A stretch of DNA of 64,000 bases from Aedes albopictus (GCF_035046485.1 NC_085138.1:269867694-269931693), one strand, 5' to 3'; counted from the stretch's first letter, positions 35,063-46,947 are shown. Notes: generated by a model from the sequence alone, not told the origin. Numbers and translations: made by a program.

Positions 35063-35173
35063 CAGTGCCGGATTTAGGGGGGCAGGGGGGGGGGCAGGGC
35101 CCCGGGCCCCCACATTTCAGGGGCCCCCACAACACTGTGGCCCCGGGCCCCCACATTTGTAAATCCGGTCCTG
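35063..35173. mobile_element. 111-bp hAT-type MITE
   Basis: The ends CAGTGCCGGATTTA and, inverted, CAGGACCGGATTTA lie within an exact 8-bp duplication AGTATAAG (35055-35062 and 35174-35181). The interior repeats GGGGCCC and CCCCGGGCCCCCACA twice. Confidence 0.92.
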
Positions 35174-35244
35174 AGTATAAGTGTCAAAGTATATTATAAA
35201 AGCCAAAGTGCTGCTCGAGCTAAAAAGAATAGCAACAGAATAAT

Positions 35245-35427
35245 TTTTTTTTTTTTTATCTGTATTAACGAGATTTTTAGCCCTAGGCTAGTTCATCTCG
35301 GGACCCACGCTTTACTTCCCTTCCGAAGGAAGAACTCACATTTTGTGAGTATGTCGGGAGTGGGATTCGATCCCAGGTCCTCGGCGTGATAGTCAAGTGT
35401 TCTAACCATCCAACCAGGTCCGCTCCC
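35245..35427 (-). mobile_element. Complete ~183-bp tRNA-derived SINE
   Basis: The minus strand starts at the GGGAGCGGACCTGG head with B box GGGATCGAATCCC and ends in a T-rich run at 35245-35258. A 17-bp duplication AATAGCAACAGAATAAT flanks it (35228-35244 and 35428-35444). The 3' end carries CCCTAGGGCT-like text shared with the tail at 47701-47752. Confidence 0.9.
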
Positions 35428-35454
35428 AATAGCAACAGAATAATATAAGGTCTT

Positions 35455-35606
35455 GTACCATTTGGGCAGGTGTACCTATTTTGGGCACTTGCCGCTATAA
35501 CTAAGTTAATTTCAAACCGATAGATTTGAAATTTTGTATAGATTTGGGCTCGTATAGTATCTAACTCTGTACAAGAATTCATATCAATCGGTTTGAAATT
35601 GACTTA
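35455..35606. mobile_element. MITE split by the RTE LINE (left part)
   Basis: The left end 'ttgtaccatttgggca' recurs inverted at 40243-40262 beyond the LINE. An inner inverted pair ('ttaatttcaaaccgat' and 'atcggtttgaaattga') shows it is a foldback. The LINE target duplication AAATTGACTTA sits at its break. Confidence 0.75.
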
Positions 35607-35641
35607 CCTTACCTTGATACCTTGTTGGCTACAAAATAACT

Positions 35642-37024
35642 TTACTCCAATGCCGAGCGTATAGTAGAGCACCATCTTCGTCGGTCTTGGGCGATGTTCC
35701 TCCAGTTTCCCCGAACGTGTAGGGATCGTAGATCTTCTTCAACCGCGTGCAGCCAGCGAGTTCGCGGCCGCCCACGAAGTCGCCTACCTCTACCGGGTTC
35801 TCTGCTGAATATTGTTTTCGCTATTCTTTCTTCCGACATTCGCACTACGTGTCCAGCCCACTGAAGTCTGCCGTATTTTATACGTTTCACAATATTCGCA
35901 TCTTCGTACACTTGGTACAACTCGTGATTCATGCGTCTGCGCCACACTCCATTTTCTTGTTTCCCACCGAGAACTGTCCGCAGCACTTTGCGCTCAAAAA
36001 CTCCTAAAGCTTTTCGGTCTACCTCCTTTAACGTCCACGCTTCGTGACCGTAGAGGGCAACCGGAAGAATCAGCGTCTTATACAGAGCGAATTTTGTTTG
36101 CGTTTGCAAGTTACGGGACCTAAGCTGGCTACGCAATCCGTAAAAGGCCCTATTCGCAGCTGCAATACGCCTTTTCACTTCACGGGAAACGTCATTGTCA
36201 CATGTCACAAGTGTTCCAAGATAAACAAATTCTTCAACAACTTCAAACACTTCCCCATCAATCACTACCTCAGCACTAACACCACTAGGCCTGCTTCTGT
36301 CTCTACCCGCTATCATGTACTTCGTCTTGGTAGAGTTAATCGTCAAGCCTATCCTTGCTGTCTCTCTCTTCAGAGGAGCATAAGCTTCCTCCACTGCCCT
36401 ACGATCGATGCCGATGAGATCAATATCGTCCGCAAAACCGAGGAGCATGTGCGACCGTGTGATGATAGAGCCATTCCTCTGCACGCCTGACCTCCTAATC
36501 GCTCCTTCGAGTGCAATGTTGAACAATAAATTTGAAAGAGCATCTCCCTGCTTCAATCCATCCAAGGTCACAAACGACGTAGACACTTCGTCCGCGATCC
36601 GAATACTTGATTTTGATCCATCCAGCGTTGCGCGTATCAGCCTAATTAGTTTCGCCGGAAAACCATGTTCTGACATTATCTGCCAAAGCTCATTTCTTTT
36701 CACTGAATCGTACGCTGCTTTAAAATCAATGAACAGATGGTGAGTCTGCAAGTTATATTCCCGAAATTTATCTAGGATCATCCGCAGGGTAAACATTTGA
36801 TCCGTCGTTGATCGGCCCTCACGAAAACCAGCCTGGTATTCGCCGACGAAGGACTCCTCAAGAGGTCGCAGTCTGTTGAACAGGAAACGCGACAGTATCT
36901 TATACGCCGAATTTAAAAGGGTAATCCCTCTGTAATTGGCACACTCCAGTCTGTGCCCTTTCTTGTAGATTGGGCATATGAGGCCATCCAACCAACTAGT
37001 GGGCAATTCTTCATCCTCCCAAAT
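35642..37024 (-). pseudogene. RTE LINE reverse transcriptase domain
   Basis: This is the RNA-dependent DNA polymerase that copies the LINE transcript at the nicked target. The frame beginning at the Met at 37006 is open for 454 residues. The fingers and palm follow in order: NYRGITLLN at 25-33, QAGFREGRS at 58-66, catalytic Asp in FIDFKAAYD at 92-100 (Asp94), QGD at 153-155, and the catalytic FADD at 191-194. A thumb region and a basic C-terminal segment (RGRRLRGRP near 405) follow. All core catalytic residues are present. It is a pseudogene because it is cut off from the endonuclease by a frameshift near 37025. FADD in place of YADD is normal for RTE. It ends in stop at 35642, 35 bp before the 3' end. 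Confidence 0.92.
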
Positions 37025-38026
37025 CTTTATAATAATTGATGTAGCTGCTCGCTTCCGTGCTTAAGAAGTTCGACCGGGATCTCGTCCTTCCCAGCAGCCT
37101 TTCTGTTTTTCAGCTCCTTAAGGGCCTTTTTAACCTCATCCAGTGTTGGTGGTTCCACTGCTTGATTGTCATCCATTATGTTAATCCTGTTCCTGGGTGC
37201 TCCTTCGCTGCTACCATTCAACAAATCTTCGAAGTGCTCCTTCTACCTGGCTGCCACCATTGTTTTGTCTGTCAGCAAATTTCCTTCCCGGTCATTGCAC
37301 ATGGCGGGCACTGGCGCAGTCTTGTGCCGCGCGCCATTGACAGTTGCATAAAATCTCCGCATATCGTTCCTGTCCATACTTTCCTGCGCTTCAGCAATAA
37401 CACTCTCTTCGTGTTGCCGTTTTTTTCCTGCGGTGGATTCGTTTCTCTTCTGCTCTTGCAACCCTGTACCGCTCTCTGTTCTGCCGGGTACCGGCCACTA
37501 GCATTCGACTTCTGGCGGCATTCTTTTCGTTCGTCGCTCGTTGGCAGTCCTCGTCAAACCAACCATTACGTTGGCGTCGCTGAGCGGCACCAATCACCTC
37601 TTGCGCTGTTGTTGTCACTGCTTCGTGGATACTTCCCCACAAGCTGTTGACATCTCCAGATCCGTTGGTCTCTCCTATCCGCTCGTCTAGCTTCTGATGG
37701 TACTGTGCAGCAACCCCTTCGGCTGACAAGCGCTGGATATTGAAACGCATCGTCCTGTTGTTTCTTGAACTCGTGACGCTGGATAATCGCGCCCGAATTT
37801 TAGCGGCTACAAGATAATGATCCGAGTCGATGTTCGGGCCTCTGTAGGACCTCACATCTATGACGTCCGAGAAATGTCGCCCGTCGACCAGCACGTGGTC
37901 TATCTGGGAGCAAGTGTCACCACTCGGGTGTCGCCAGGTGTGTTTTCGGATATTCTTACGTGCGAAGTAGGTACTGCTGATTGCCATCCCTCTAGCAGCA
38001 GCGAATGTCACAAGGCGCAGACCATT
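37025..38026 (-). pseudogene. RTE LINE: C-terminal endonuclease half and linker to RT
   Basis: Starting at the border with the inserted DNA element, the frame reads NGLRLVTFAA, then SQIDHVLVDGRHF and IDSDHYLV. The SDH triplet is the conserved C-terminal active-site signature of the apurinic-type endonuclease. A basic linker follows (NGWFDEDCQ, then Arg/Lys-rich). A run of seven A's near 37420 shifts the frame to one that continues ESMDRNDMRRFY. An in-frame TAG near 37243 stands where relatives have Trp before KEHFEDLLN. The frame then continues to LLKHGSEQLHQ, with another shift near 37025 just before the RT. Reading across these breaks shows one original protein. Confidence 0.88.
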
Positions 38027-39275
38027 CCCAAGCAACCAAAAGTTCGGATAAAATAGCATGTTTGGACTTAATCAGCTATTCGAAGGCAGATGAATAGCAT
38101 TCTATTCAGCTCACTTTTTAAGTAATTAACCGAACTTCAGTTCACAAAAAGTACACTTGTGTCGCTGAAAGGAACGCTATTCAGCTTAAAAATAAGCTTC
38201 GATAAAATTAAAAAAAATAAATTAGTCCTCAAAAGTAATTTATTAGTATGAGACATTAGTACATGTGTAATCCAAATTGACTAATACCTTGAAATAATTT
38301 TTAATGTTTTTACTTACTGAGAATTGAACTCGGGTTCTCCTCGTTGAAAGCCGGTGCCTAACCACTACTCCATGTATGTGTTGTTAGGCACTGCGAGATT
38401 TTACTCAATGTGCTGATATCATTTAGTAGAGCTCAATCAGGTTCGCGTGTGAACTTTCTCTGAACCTCAAGCCGAAGGTTCGAAAGAAGTTTACGTGGAA
38501 CTTATTGTGAACTTACATAGTTTGACATTTTCAGTTTGTTTTGGTTCGTAATTGAATCAAGTGCAAAGCAATAAATTAGTGCCAGTGCCAATCATTCAGA
38601 AAAGTTTATAAGTTTTCAGTGACAACGATCGCGTCGATTACCGGCACGCTGGTGCAAAAAGAGAGACGGGGTTGAAACACCCAGCAAAGCTGGAGGACTT
38701 TAATCCTTTGAGCCACACAATACGGGTGCTTTGGGTTGATTACAAGTAAGTATAATGGAATATTATAGTGAAACAAAGTGTACTTGTGAAATTAACACAA
38801 ACTGTGGCTGCTGCGCTCGATTTCCGAGTGATTTAATTGAATGAGAACTTCTCCCCGGCCCCGCTGTCGCCGAAGTTCAAATGAAGTTCACTTTTGGTAC
38901 GGGTAATGTTTATCCGTACTTTGAGTAGTAAGTTCAAAACAAGTCCGAAACAAGTTCGGAACGGAACATTTAAAGTTGTTGTAATATGCCCAAATGAACT
39001 ATATTTGAGTTTTAAAGGCACGAAAAAGTTCAACATGAGTTCGGTTAATATTTGATTGAACTCGGTTTTAAAGTTCAACATAAGTTCTTTCTGAACCTTT
39101 TTCGACTTTAATGTCGTTTTGAAGAGATGTCAAAAGCTTGTACATGTACTTCCAAGTTCATAACTAATACATAAGGAACTTTTTGGAGATTTAAGTTCAA
39201 CGAAACTTGAATTGAACCAAACTTAAACTTCTGAGGACGTTCCTCAAGTGGTATCCGAACTTTTGGTTGCTTGGG
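38027..39275. mobile_element. 1249-bp DNA element with perfect 24-bp TIRs, inserted in the LINE
   Basis: Both ends begin CCCAAGCAACCAAAAGTTCG and continue GATA, a perfect 24-bp inverted match. The flanks are TT on each side (38025-38026 and 39276-39277), and the LINE coding sequence reads straight through if the insert and two bases are removed. The right third (38860-39240) is rich in AAGTTCA/TGAACTT words on both strands. The middle contains a tRNA-like head on the minus strand at 38325-38395. No transposase frame. Superfamily not assigned. Confidence 0.88.
38325..38395 (-). mobile_element. tRNA-like SINE head or decayed tRNA
   Basis: The minus strand has GGAGTAGTGGTTAGGCACCG as an A box and GAGTTCAATTCTC as a B box with a plausible spacing. 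No tail or target duplication. Confidence 0.5.
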
Positions 39276-39850
39276 TTATCGTTGGTAACAGAATGAAGGC
39301 TTTCCGTTCCAATGACAGGCCGAAAGAAACTTTCTCTGCCGATCTGCGCATTCGCATCTCCGATGACTATTTTGACATCTTGTTTTGGGCACTCTCCGTA
39401 GGCCTTATCAAGGCTCTCATAGAACTCATCCTTCATGTCATCGGGTTTGTCGTTCGTTGGCGCATAGATGCTGATCAGGCTGTAGTTGAAGAACTTGCCC
39501 TTCATCCTCAACACACAGATTCGGTCGCTTATCGGCTTCCACCGAATAACACGCTTCATCTGCTTCCCGATCACTATAAAGCCAACTCCGCGTTCTGCCT
39601 TATCGCCGCCGCTGTAGTAGATGTGGTACTTGAATGAAGTGTTGGCGATGGGATCCACCGCTCGGAATTCGCGTTCTCCAGTTTTGGGCCAGCGTATCTC
39701 CTGGATAGCGGCCACATTAACGCCGACATTCCGCAGTTCACGAGCCAGGAGCCCAACACGTGCGGGTTCATTCAAAGTTCTCACGTTCCAAGATCCGACT
39801 TTCCAATCGTTGTCCTTTATTCGTTGCCGGGTCTGTTGCCGTTGAATCAC
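39276..39850 (-). pseudogene. RTE LINE: N-terminal endonuclease half
   Basis: The endonuclease nicks the target to start reverse transcription. From Met at 39850, LINE sequence covers about 191 codons before the inserted element takes over; the remaining 26 codons of the open frame belong to the insert. Motifs of the exonuclease-endonuclease-phosphatase fold are clear: SWNVRTL (Asn22), the catalytic Glu in QEIRW (Glu51), SIYAPT near 127, and GDANAQIG with Asp165 and Asn167. The C-terminal SDH lies in the other half at 37025-38026. The start is chosen because about ten polar residues precede the conserved WKVGSWNVRT block, as in related RTE proteins, but the true start may be upstream. Confidence 0.9.
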
Positions 39851-40234
39851 TCCGTTTACTCTACTATTGCTTTTCTGGGTGTTTGAAGGTTTTCAGCAGG
39901 CTACCTTACCGGGGCCGCGCTGCCTACATTGCGTTGAAGGGGCTGCCTTCTTAGGTATAGCTGACGCAATACAGCATTTCATACTCAGCCGCTGGATGCC
40001 AGAACAGACGCTGTTTGAGCCGTACCTCCTTGGTGAACAGACGCTCGGATCGTACCTCCTCAATCTAGCTGAAGTCAGAAGGACAACAGTGCCCAGGCTG
40101 CACTACCAGCTAAGCACACAACTCTTAGCTGGCGGTCTTTGTCATCGTTTGACCCGTGGAAGCATGAGGTAGGAACTTGTGAGGACCAGAGCTATGTTGG
40201 ACGCTCTCCTTATCGACTCACCGTTTTGCAGTCC
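39851..40234 (-). other. 5' UTR of the RTE LINE
   Basis: Non-coding, ends at the target duplication. It contains a doubled phrase (GAGGTACGAT and GAGGTACGGC with CAGCGTCTGTTC). Confidence 0.65.
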
Positions 40235-40262
40235 AAATTGACTTAGCATGCCCAAATGGTAC
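40235..40262. mobile_element. MITE split by the LINE (right remnant)
   Basis: Target duplication AAATTGACTTA followed by 'gcatgcccaaatggtacaat', the inverted match of the left end at 35463. Confidence 0.75.
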
Positions 40263-42434
40263 AATACCCTATCTAGGTAATATTTTCAAATACTTTTATA
40301 CATAAATATGGCCTTCATCAGGGGATAATAAGAAACAAACTAACAAAAACGAAAACCACAATTTTGTGTGAATAACTCCTTGAAAATCGCAAGTCTTGTT
40401 ATTTTAATAACGAATCCATACCTAAAATGTCAAGTGCTTTAGGTAGGCAAAAAGGTATTAAATATCAAAATAATAACATTTCTTACTATTCAACTTCACA
40501 ACTATTGAACAAAGCTTCATGATGTAATAACAAAACTTGTTATTCAGTAATTTCAGTAACAAAGCAGCAAATACTACGTCAGTACCAAAGGTTATTGTGA
40601 TGGTTTTATAACACTACGATGAATAACATATTAAGAAATAACAATTTAAGGTATTTGAGCCAGGTTGATATTTGCATGGCGTTTGTAAAGTATTTCCTTC
40701 TTCTCGTCTTATAAGCATATAAATAGAACACAAAACCATGAACCAGGCTCTGTTCTAGACAACAACGAAGAAGTGTGTTGGTATCAAGATTTGAAATGGC
40801 GAAGATCGAAAGATGATTGCCTAATAAAAGTCAAGAAAATAGATATCATCAAGTCACCATTTATCGTTCAAAACCATTAGATGCCAGCGTTCTCCAGACG
40901 CCAAGTTTGTTGGAATCCCCATCAAATTAAAACTGCTATTAATTACATAAGCACTGCGCTACTGGCTGGCTGCTTCCAATCATCGAATGGAAAGAGTTAC
41001 CGTTCAATTAAACCTAACGATGTTAAGCTAGCTGTCTCATCAGAAGCGTACATTTCGCTCGGAACTCGGAACGATATGCTTTCAACCTCGCCCTGCAAGA
41101 AGCACCCAGCCAGCATGTCGCGTTTATAGCGTATATATCTCGAGTGACACTGACGTTAAACAGCTTGCTCCCCAAGTCATCAAAAATACGAATCACACTT
41201 CCGGTTTGTTGAAGTTTCAGGCGGATAGAAGAAGTCTACATAAGTATCATGGAAAACGACTTTAACCCCGTAGAGTAACACTCGGCTGCATTAAGCCATG
41301 CGGAGAGAATGGTTATAAAAATAAGTGAGAAATTGGATTCTATCAAACTGATGGCATGCATGATAAGGTGGAAAGGAATGAGCCCTACACAGAAGTGTTT
41401 TATCGTTTAGACTTTATGACTTTTTCCTCATGATTTTCCATGTGCCCAATCATCTGAAAATAACAAACAATCTGATAGTATATTATGTATTTAAACAAGA
41501 AACAGAACAGAGAAAAGTGATTACCAAGCGACTGTAAAGACTGGAAGTGAAACGATTCGGAAATATCTTACTTATAAAAGTTCAGTTGATCGGCAGATCA
41601 ACAATCCGTTAAAGTACTTTGTTTTTGCTGAGCATTGCGTTGAAATTGAAATTAATTCAGTATTCCAGTTCATCAGCTATCGCAAGCGCATCTCATCATT
41701 TTCAGACAACAACCAATAACTGATCCCCCCACTCTAAATCAAATATTTGGCTGGAATATTTTAGTCCCAAAAAATCTCATGCAAAACGAGAGTTTCAGAC
41801 TCGAAACGAACAACAAGATGCAAGCTCCTTCTCGGAAACAGCAGGTAATCACTTAACGAGCGTTTAATCACCGAGACCTAGGCTATTGATGATGGCGTGA
41901 AACGGCAAACGATGAAAGAGGGAAAGTTTACAATAGCCCACGGGTAGGTCGTTTTCCGGCTCATTCTTACCTTATTGAGGCATTTCCCGGAACAAGGATT
42001 GTAGTAAGTGGCCGAGCGTATATCATTGCCTAGTAGCAGCAGCATGGTTTCCAGAAAAGAAACCGAACAGTCGGATTCCCCGATGATGGTGGAACAACGC
42101 AACACACCCATGGAGAAATGTGATGTACTACGTCTGTTGTTCACTTGGGATAATGCGCGATGGCAATGACTTTCATCTTTATGGCTTCCCATCTCAGACG
42201 ACGAGGACGACGACGGTGAGAAAATTCAACGCTGTCTGGCTGCTTCTGGGACAACTTTTCCACATAATTCAATGCATTGAGATGGAACGGAAACTATGAA
42301 ATGTGACCGGTATGCATAGCGGGAATTCTTTTATGAGTCTGGCTCGACGTTTGTTTGTTTGGGATGGTATGGTACTATACCATCGTGCGGTTTTGAAGAT
42401 GATTTTGTCTCACACTCTAAGAAATTCTTCATCT
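40263..42434. other. 2.2-kb segment without recognised elements
   Basis: No inverted repeats or SINE heads seen. Weak frames at 40881-41129 (plus, 82 codons) and 41878-42192 (minus, 104 codons) have no known domain. A TATAAAAG at 41573-41580 could be a core promoter by sequence alone. This is the best candidate stretch for host single-copy DNA. Confidence 0.3.
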
Positions 42435-42444
42435 AACTGTTAAA

Positions 42445-44505
42445 AAGAGTGCCGGGACCCGTGGCGTAGTGGCTACACGTTCACTTCATAAGTGGATGGT
42501 CATAGGTTCGATCCCAGCCCCGGCAATTTTTCGTCAGTTGCTCTTCCCCCTGAGAGCGGCTGACACCTGACCCTCTTCTGAGCATTTGCTCCCATGTAAC
42601 AATTCCATCGCTGATTGGTTTTGTTCGATTTTATTAATGTTTTATTACAGCAATAATTAAAACTCACAGTTTTATGAATGCTTTTATGAAAACCATTAAT
42701 AAAATGTTTTGTAGTATACTTGAAGATATCCATAAAGACAGATTTTAAGAGTAAACAAAACTTTCCGATATGTAAACCGCAGACAGACGTTCTAGCTCGA
42801 ACAAATTTATTCAAATTTTCTATGTAAATTTTCACTAGCGACACCTAGGCAACCGATTGCCACAGTGCAGTCGCGTGTAGTTGACAGTTTGAGAAACCAC
42901 GTGCTTCCAGCCGCATACTCATCACCCAACTCACCACCCACCGGAAAATAAAATCAAAACAAACACTGTTAAAATCATTCCTACATTTGCGTCACATTCA
43001 CAAAGATTTCCCAATGCGAGTGAAGTTCATCCAAATGCAGTTTTATTCAAGCAAATCTATGTAAAATGAAAGTAATAATGTGTAAAATATTTAACAGGAG
43101 TCCTGCGCTAGTTTGTGCAAAAGACTTAAGACATTAAATAAAAGTCATTTACCCTGCACAAATTTTGTGGAAACATTATTAGCGTGCAACATGTGCGGTC
43201 TTTTCCCGCCATCCGGCTGGAAGACGACCGTGGTGACAGTTGTTGGTCGCAACGCACATGTGAGACAGCGATTGAATATGAACGCCGCTAACGCCATCTG
43301 TTCGCTGATTGCCACTTGGCAATTTGTGGCGGCCATGTTTTTTACACAAGCTGCTGAGTCAAACTTGAACGTCTGTCTGCGTGTAAACCTTCTGGCAATC
43401 ATTATTACCGCAATAAAACTGTTAAAACTCTCAACAGATGGCGATCCGTTCGATTAGTAACGACATCTGTTGGTAGAAAAGCAGAAACTACGACACTGCT
43501 AGGTTTATTGCGGTCATCATAAAAGTAAACTTGCTTTCGTTTTATTTTCGCTGATTATGGTCGTCGCCATATTGAAGAATTAGCTTACGTGAATGAAAAA
43601 TAGTTAATTTTGCTTAAATTAGAAATGAATTGGTAGTTTGCAACCATTTTCATAACATGCTCACATAAATAAACTCTCTCTGCTGAGTTTTCTTGTGATT
43701 CGGGATAGTTTTACTAAATTCACAAATTGATTTATTTCATTCCAAGATGATAATATTCACTACTTTTGAAGCGCATTAATTTTATGATTCTGCAACCCCA
43801 ATATTCACGGTAAATTCGAATGCGCATAAGTCTACCAGCACTACAACTACTAAAATACTACTTTGAAATAATCGTTTTCTACTTACGAATGATGTATCCT
43901 CCTGAACTTTACGTGCCATCGAAGAAGCTTCTCTGCATCTTGAGCTGTCATATTTTTGTTGAAAAAAAAAAACAACAGCAATCGAGAATGGGAAATATTT
44001 CAACTAGGTTTTAAAACGGGTTTATTGCTACTCTTAATGCGGTCTACAAAACCTCTCCGAGAGTAGTCCACTTAGCCGGAAGATGCTCTTAAAGAGGTTA
44101 TCAAGAGGTTTTGATGTATGATTCAGTTTTATTGCAAGTTTTATAAAATTGGTCATGAAGATCTCTTGTAGAGCCGAACAAAATTTAAAATGTTACTTGG
44201 GCTCTAACGGACCCGGAAACATGGATATCGGCTAACGGCAACTCATAATGGACCCCTAATCAGACTGGAAATGGAACAGGAGCCAAACATCCACATCATT
44301 GTGCTCATCATTTCTACCACGGACAGGGTAGAAAAGTGACAGCAGCGCAAAGGCAACCAGTTCTATATAGTAGAATTAGAATAGAATACATTTAGGTACT
44401 GTACAAAGTGTAAGTACAGCGGCCAATTGGAATCGCTCACGCAGTGCCCCAGAGGACAAAAGAGCTGTAAATTAGGTTAAGTGGTTGAAGAATAAAAGAA
44501 AAAAA
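42445..44505 (+). mobile_element. Feilai-like SINE split by a DNA element
   Basis: The head (42450-42591) carries TGGCGTAGTGGCTACACG and B box GGTTCGATCCC. The rest (44205-44505) continues with the tRNA-unrelated body and an A-rich tail. AACTGTTAAA flanks the whole at 42435-42444 and 44506-44515. Head and body line up with the complete minus-strand copy at 26501-26942 once the insert is removed. Confidence 0.9.
42592..44200. mobile_element. 1609-bp inverted-repeat element inside the SINE
   Basis: The ends are CCATGTAACAAT and, inverted, CCAAGTAACATT. GCTC lies on both sides (42588-42591 and 44201-44204), consistent with a 4-bp target duplication. The interior is non-coding; a 114-codon plus frame at 43113-43457 overlaps an 85-codon minus frame and neither resembles a transposase. 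Superfamily unassigned. Confidence 0.8.
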
Positions 44506-44781
44506 AACTGTTAAAGAAAACGTGAAGGTTTCCCGCAAAAGTAGTTACTTATATGTGGGCCTGTTCTTTTCAAAGGGGGTGATATTTTAGGAAACATTAA
44601 AATGAATGGACAAAAATGGAATAAACAAAACATTTCTGTGAAAATGGTTATGGCGATCACTGAACAGAGTTGCATACCTTGCTAAAGTTGGTACGAATTA
44701 CAAGAAATCAGAAAAAAAATGCACTCTGCTTAAAAAGCTGTCTAGCTTGAATTCGTAATGTATTCTATATAGCATTCTATA

Positions 44782-45692
44782 GAGTAAGGTGGGGCAAAAG
44801 TTCGACCTTAGTTGAAAATTCAACCTATTTCAAAAAATCGAAGCAGATAAAAATAAATAAATACCGTGTGGTGATTCTACCATCCATGAGCTAAAATTTT
44901 GCTGAACAAAGTAACGCCGAATGTCTTTTCAATTTTGAGTTACAACACTTTTTGTATGTGTGCGTTTTATTCGAACTCTTGCCCCACCACTGGGGCAAAA
45001 GTTCGAATCTAGTGTTTGTGGAATTTCGCTAACCGTAGCACACTATTTTGACACTTTGGTAATAGGAATACCTGAAACCACTTAATATTTGATGTTAAAA
45101 CTGGAATACACTTTAAAATTCGATTGGGATTTTACCCAAATCAGGGTTAAATTTACTACACCAAAAATTAGTAGTTTTCCGTCAAATTCAGATAAAACAA
45201 CATTTTTTTTTCAACTTCAATCGAACTTTCTCACTAATTCCATCACTCTTAGAGATAATATGTACATTTTGCAGAATTTTAGGTTTATACCTAAAGTTGC
45301 CACATGACTCGAACTTTTGCCCCACAATTCGAACTTTTGCCCCACTATGTGTAAAATACGATTTCCAAATCTTTTTTGCAAAAAGTTATACATGCTAGAG
45401 CATCTTCAAAATATACCTAGTTACGCCCCAAAATAAAATATCGAATTCGATTTCATTAAAATTTCATTCCATGCGTTGGAAGGGCCATCGCATGTTACAA
45501 TTTTTTGATCAAAAACCAACATTTTGTCATAACTTCTCGAAATATTGATCAATTTTCATAATTTTTGGAGTGAAACACTCTTTTTCAAAAAGGGTTCGAA
45601 CAACCTTGACACCCGAAAGAAATAATTTGAATTGAGCTCAAAAACTTCAAAAGAAACTCTTGCCCCACTCGAACTTTTGCCCCACTTTACTC
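44782..45692. mobile_element. 911-bp TA-flanked element with reiterated terminal motif
   Basis: The ends GAGTAAGGTGGGGCAAAAGT and, inverted, GAGTAAAGTGGGGCAAAAGT are flanked by TA (44780-44781 and 45693-45694). The core GGGGCAAAAGTTCGA appears also as an inverted pair at 44968-45007 and as two tandem copies near 45308-45345. No transposase. Confidence 0.88.
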
Positions 45693-45694
45693 TA

Positions 45695-46390
45695 CCCAGC
45701 GCGCCATCAGCAACTTTCCGTCAAGCCAAACGAACTATTAATGATTGATACTGCCCCTCTTGTGAGTATCATGAGCTCTTCATTCTACCTCAGCGTTTCT
45801 CAAACTATGGGTCGCGCTGGTGGGTCGCGAAGGCTGGAGCGACAATGTAATAAAATGTCAAATGATATTGCTAGTCGTTTTTTAATTCACAAATACTCCC
45901 TTGGAAAATCGGAGGAGTTCCTAGAAATTCATATTCTCCATATTCCATTCAAATTTTTGTATTGTACGTCTTAATCTGGAGTATATTCAATATTAAAACT
46001 ACTGTCTGCGTTCTGCAATCGATTCTGAAACTTTGAAAACGCAAAACATAGAAGGTTTCAGATTAGAATAAAATTTGAGATCTTTGTTGTGTTCTGGAAA
46101 GCATGAGTATTAGTTGTTTCTTGCAATTTGCATTTGCACTGGTACTTGTGTTAGTGAAAGAATCGTCAGGATCCCGCTTGTTAATTGATTGGCGACGACT
46201 CTGGTGATGGTTTCACCCGCGACGGATTCATACACATCGATAAGTTGCAAAATTTACAATATTAAAAAAAAAAAGAAATTCCAAAAATCGGCAAAAATTA
46301 CCATATTTCGACAACAAACCTTACCTTTATTGACCTTCAGTAAAGCTAAACGCAGATAAAATTCTGCTGAGCGTCGATTATCTGAACTTA
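45695..46390. other. Spacer, nothing recognised
   Basis: Non-coding. The 104-codon plus frame at 45660-45974 begins inside the preceding element and has no known motif. Confidence 0.4.
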
Positions 46391-46943
46391 TACAAAAAAA
46401 AAATCATTTTTTTATATTTTTGGCTGATATTAAGGACTGTTCTGTATATCTCAAAATGGTTTTTGGTGTATTTGAAAGCGTATTTACATTTTTTTTAATC
46501 ATTGAAAAATTGATGTTTTGGTCACCTTTTAGAAGTCATTGTTTATTTTGTATTGAATCGCTACAATTACCATATTTTAAATTTTTCCCAAATCATTTTA
46601 TCATTGTTTAATAGTTTAAGGGAATCGAATACACTCTAAAATTATTTTCCCTAAAATTACACGGAAAATAAAATTTTCTGTGAAAAAAATTCAAATAATA
46701 ATATTTCAACAATAATCATAAAATCTGAAAATGTTTTCATCTCAAAAAATCCGTTCCCCAAATTGGCTTCCAGGAAAAATATAAAAGTGTGAGGATGTTC
46801 AAAAATTAAAATTAGACAAATCAAAAACTGAAATTCACGAAATCGAGAATTGAAAAGAATCATCTTCCAAAACTTGTATAAATCGATTTTAGATGACGAA
46901 AAATGATATTTAGATCAAAATCAAAAATTTTGGTATTAGAGGG
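46391..46943. mobile_element. Partial piggyBac-like MITE
   Basis: Inverted relative of 29731-31193: 'tttttggctgatatt', 'ctcaaaatggtttttgg' and 'attttagatgacgaaaaatg' are shared. It ends TATTAGAGGG followed by TTAA at 46944-46947. The other end is missing and the middle is shortened. Confidence 0.68.
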
Positions 46944-46947
46944 TTAA

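Larger units (their letters stand above)
35607..40234 (-). mobile_element. RTE-clade LINE, 4.6 kb including an insertion, dead
   Basis: Reads on the minus strand: 5' UTR (40234-39851), endonuclease, reverse transcriptase and a short 3' end. It is flanked by an 11-bp duplication AAATTGACTTA (35596-35606 and 40235-40245). The 3' terminus is a short reiterated GGTATCAAGGTAAG motif instead of poly(A), as usual for RTE. It is disrupted by a DNA element at 38027-39275, by frameshifts near 37420 and 37025 and by an in-frame stop near 37243. Confidence 0.9.

Noticed and set aside
35747..37650. Long plus-strand frames opposite the RTE LINE, including 36044-36490 and 37057-37650
   Set aside because: Antisense shadows of the minus-strand RT and endonuclease coding sequence. 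The same holds for 58632-59261 and other plus frames over the second LINE.
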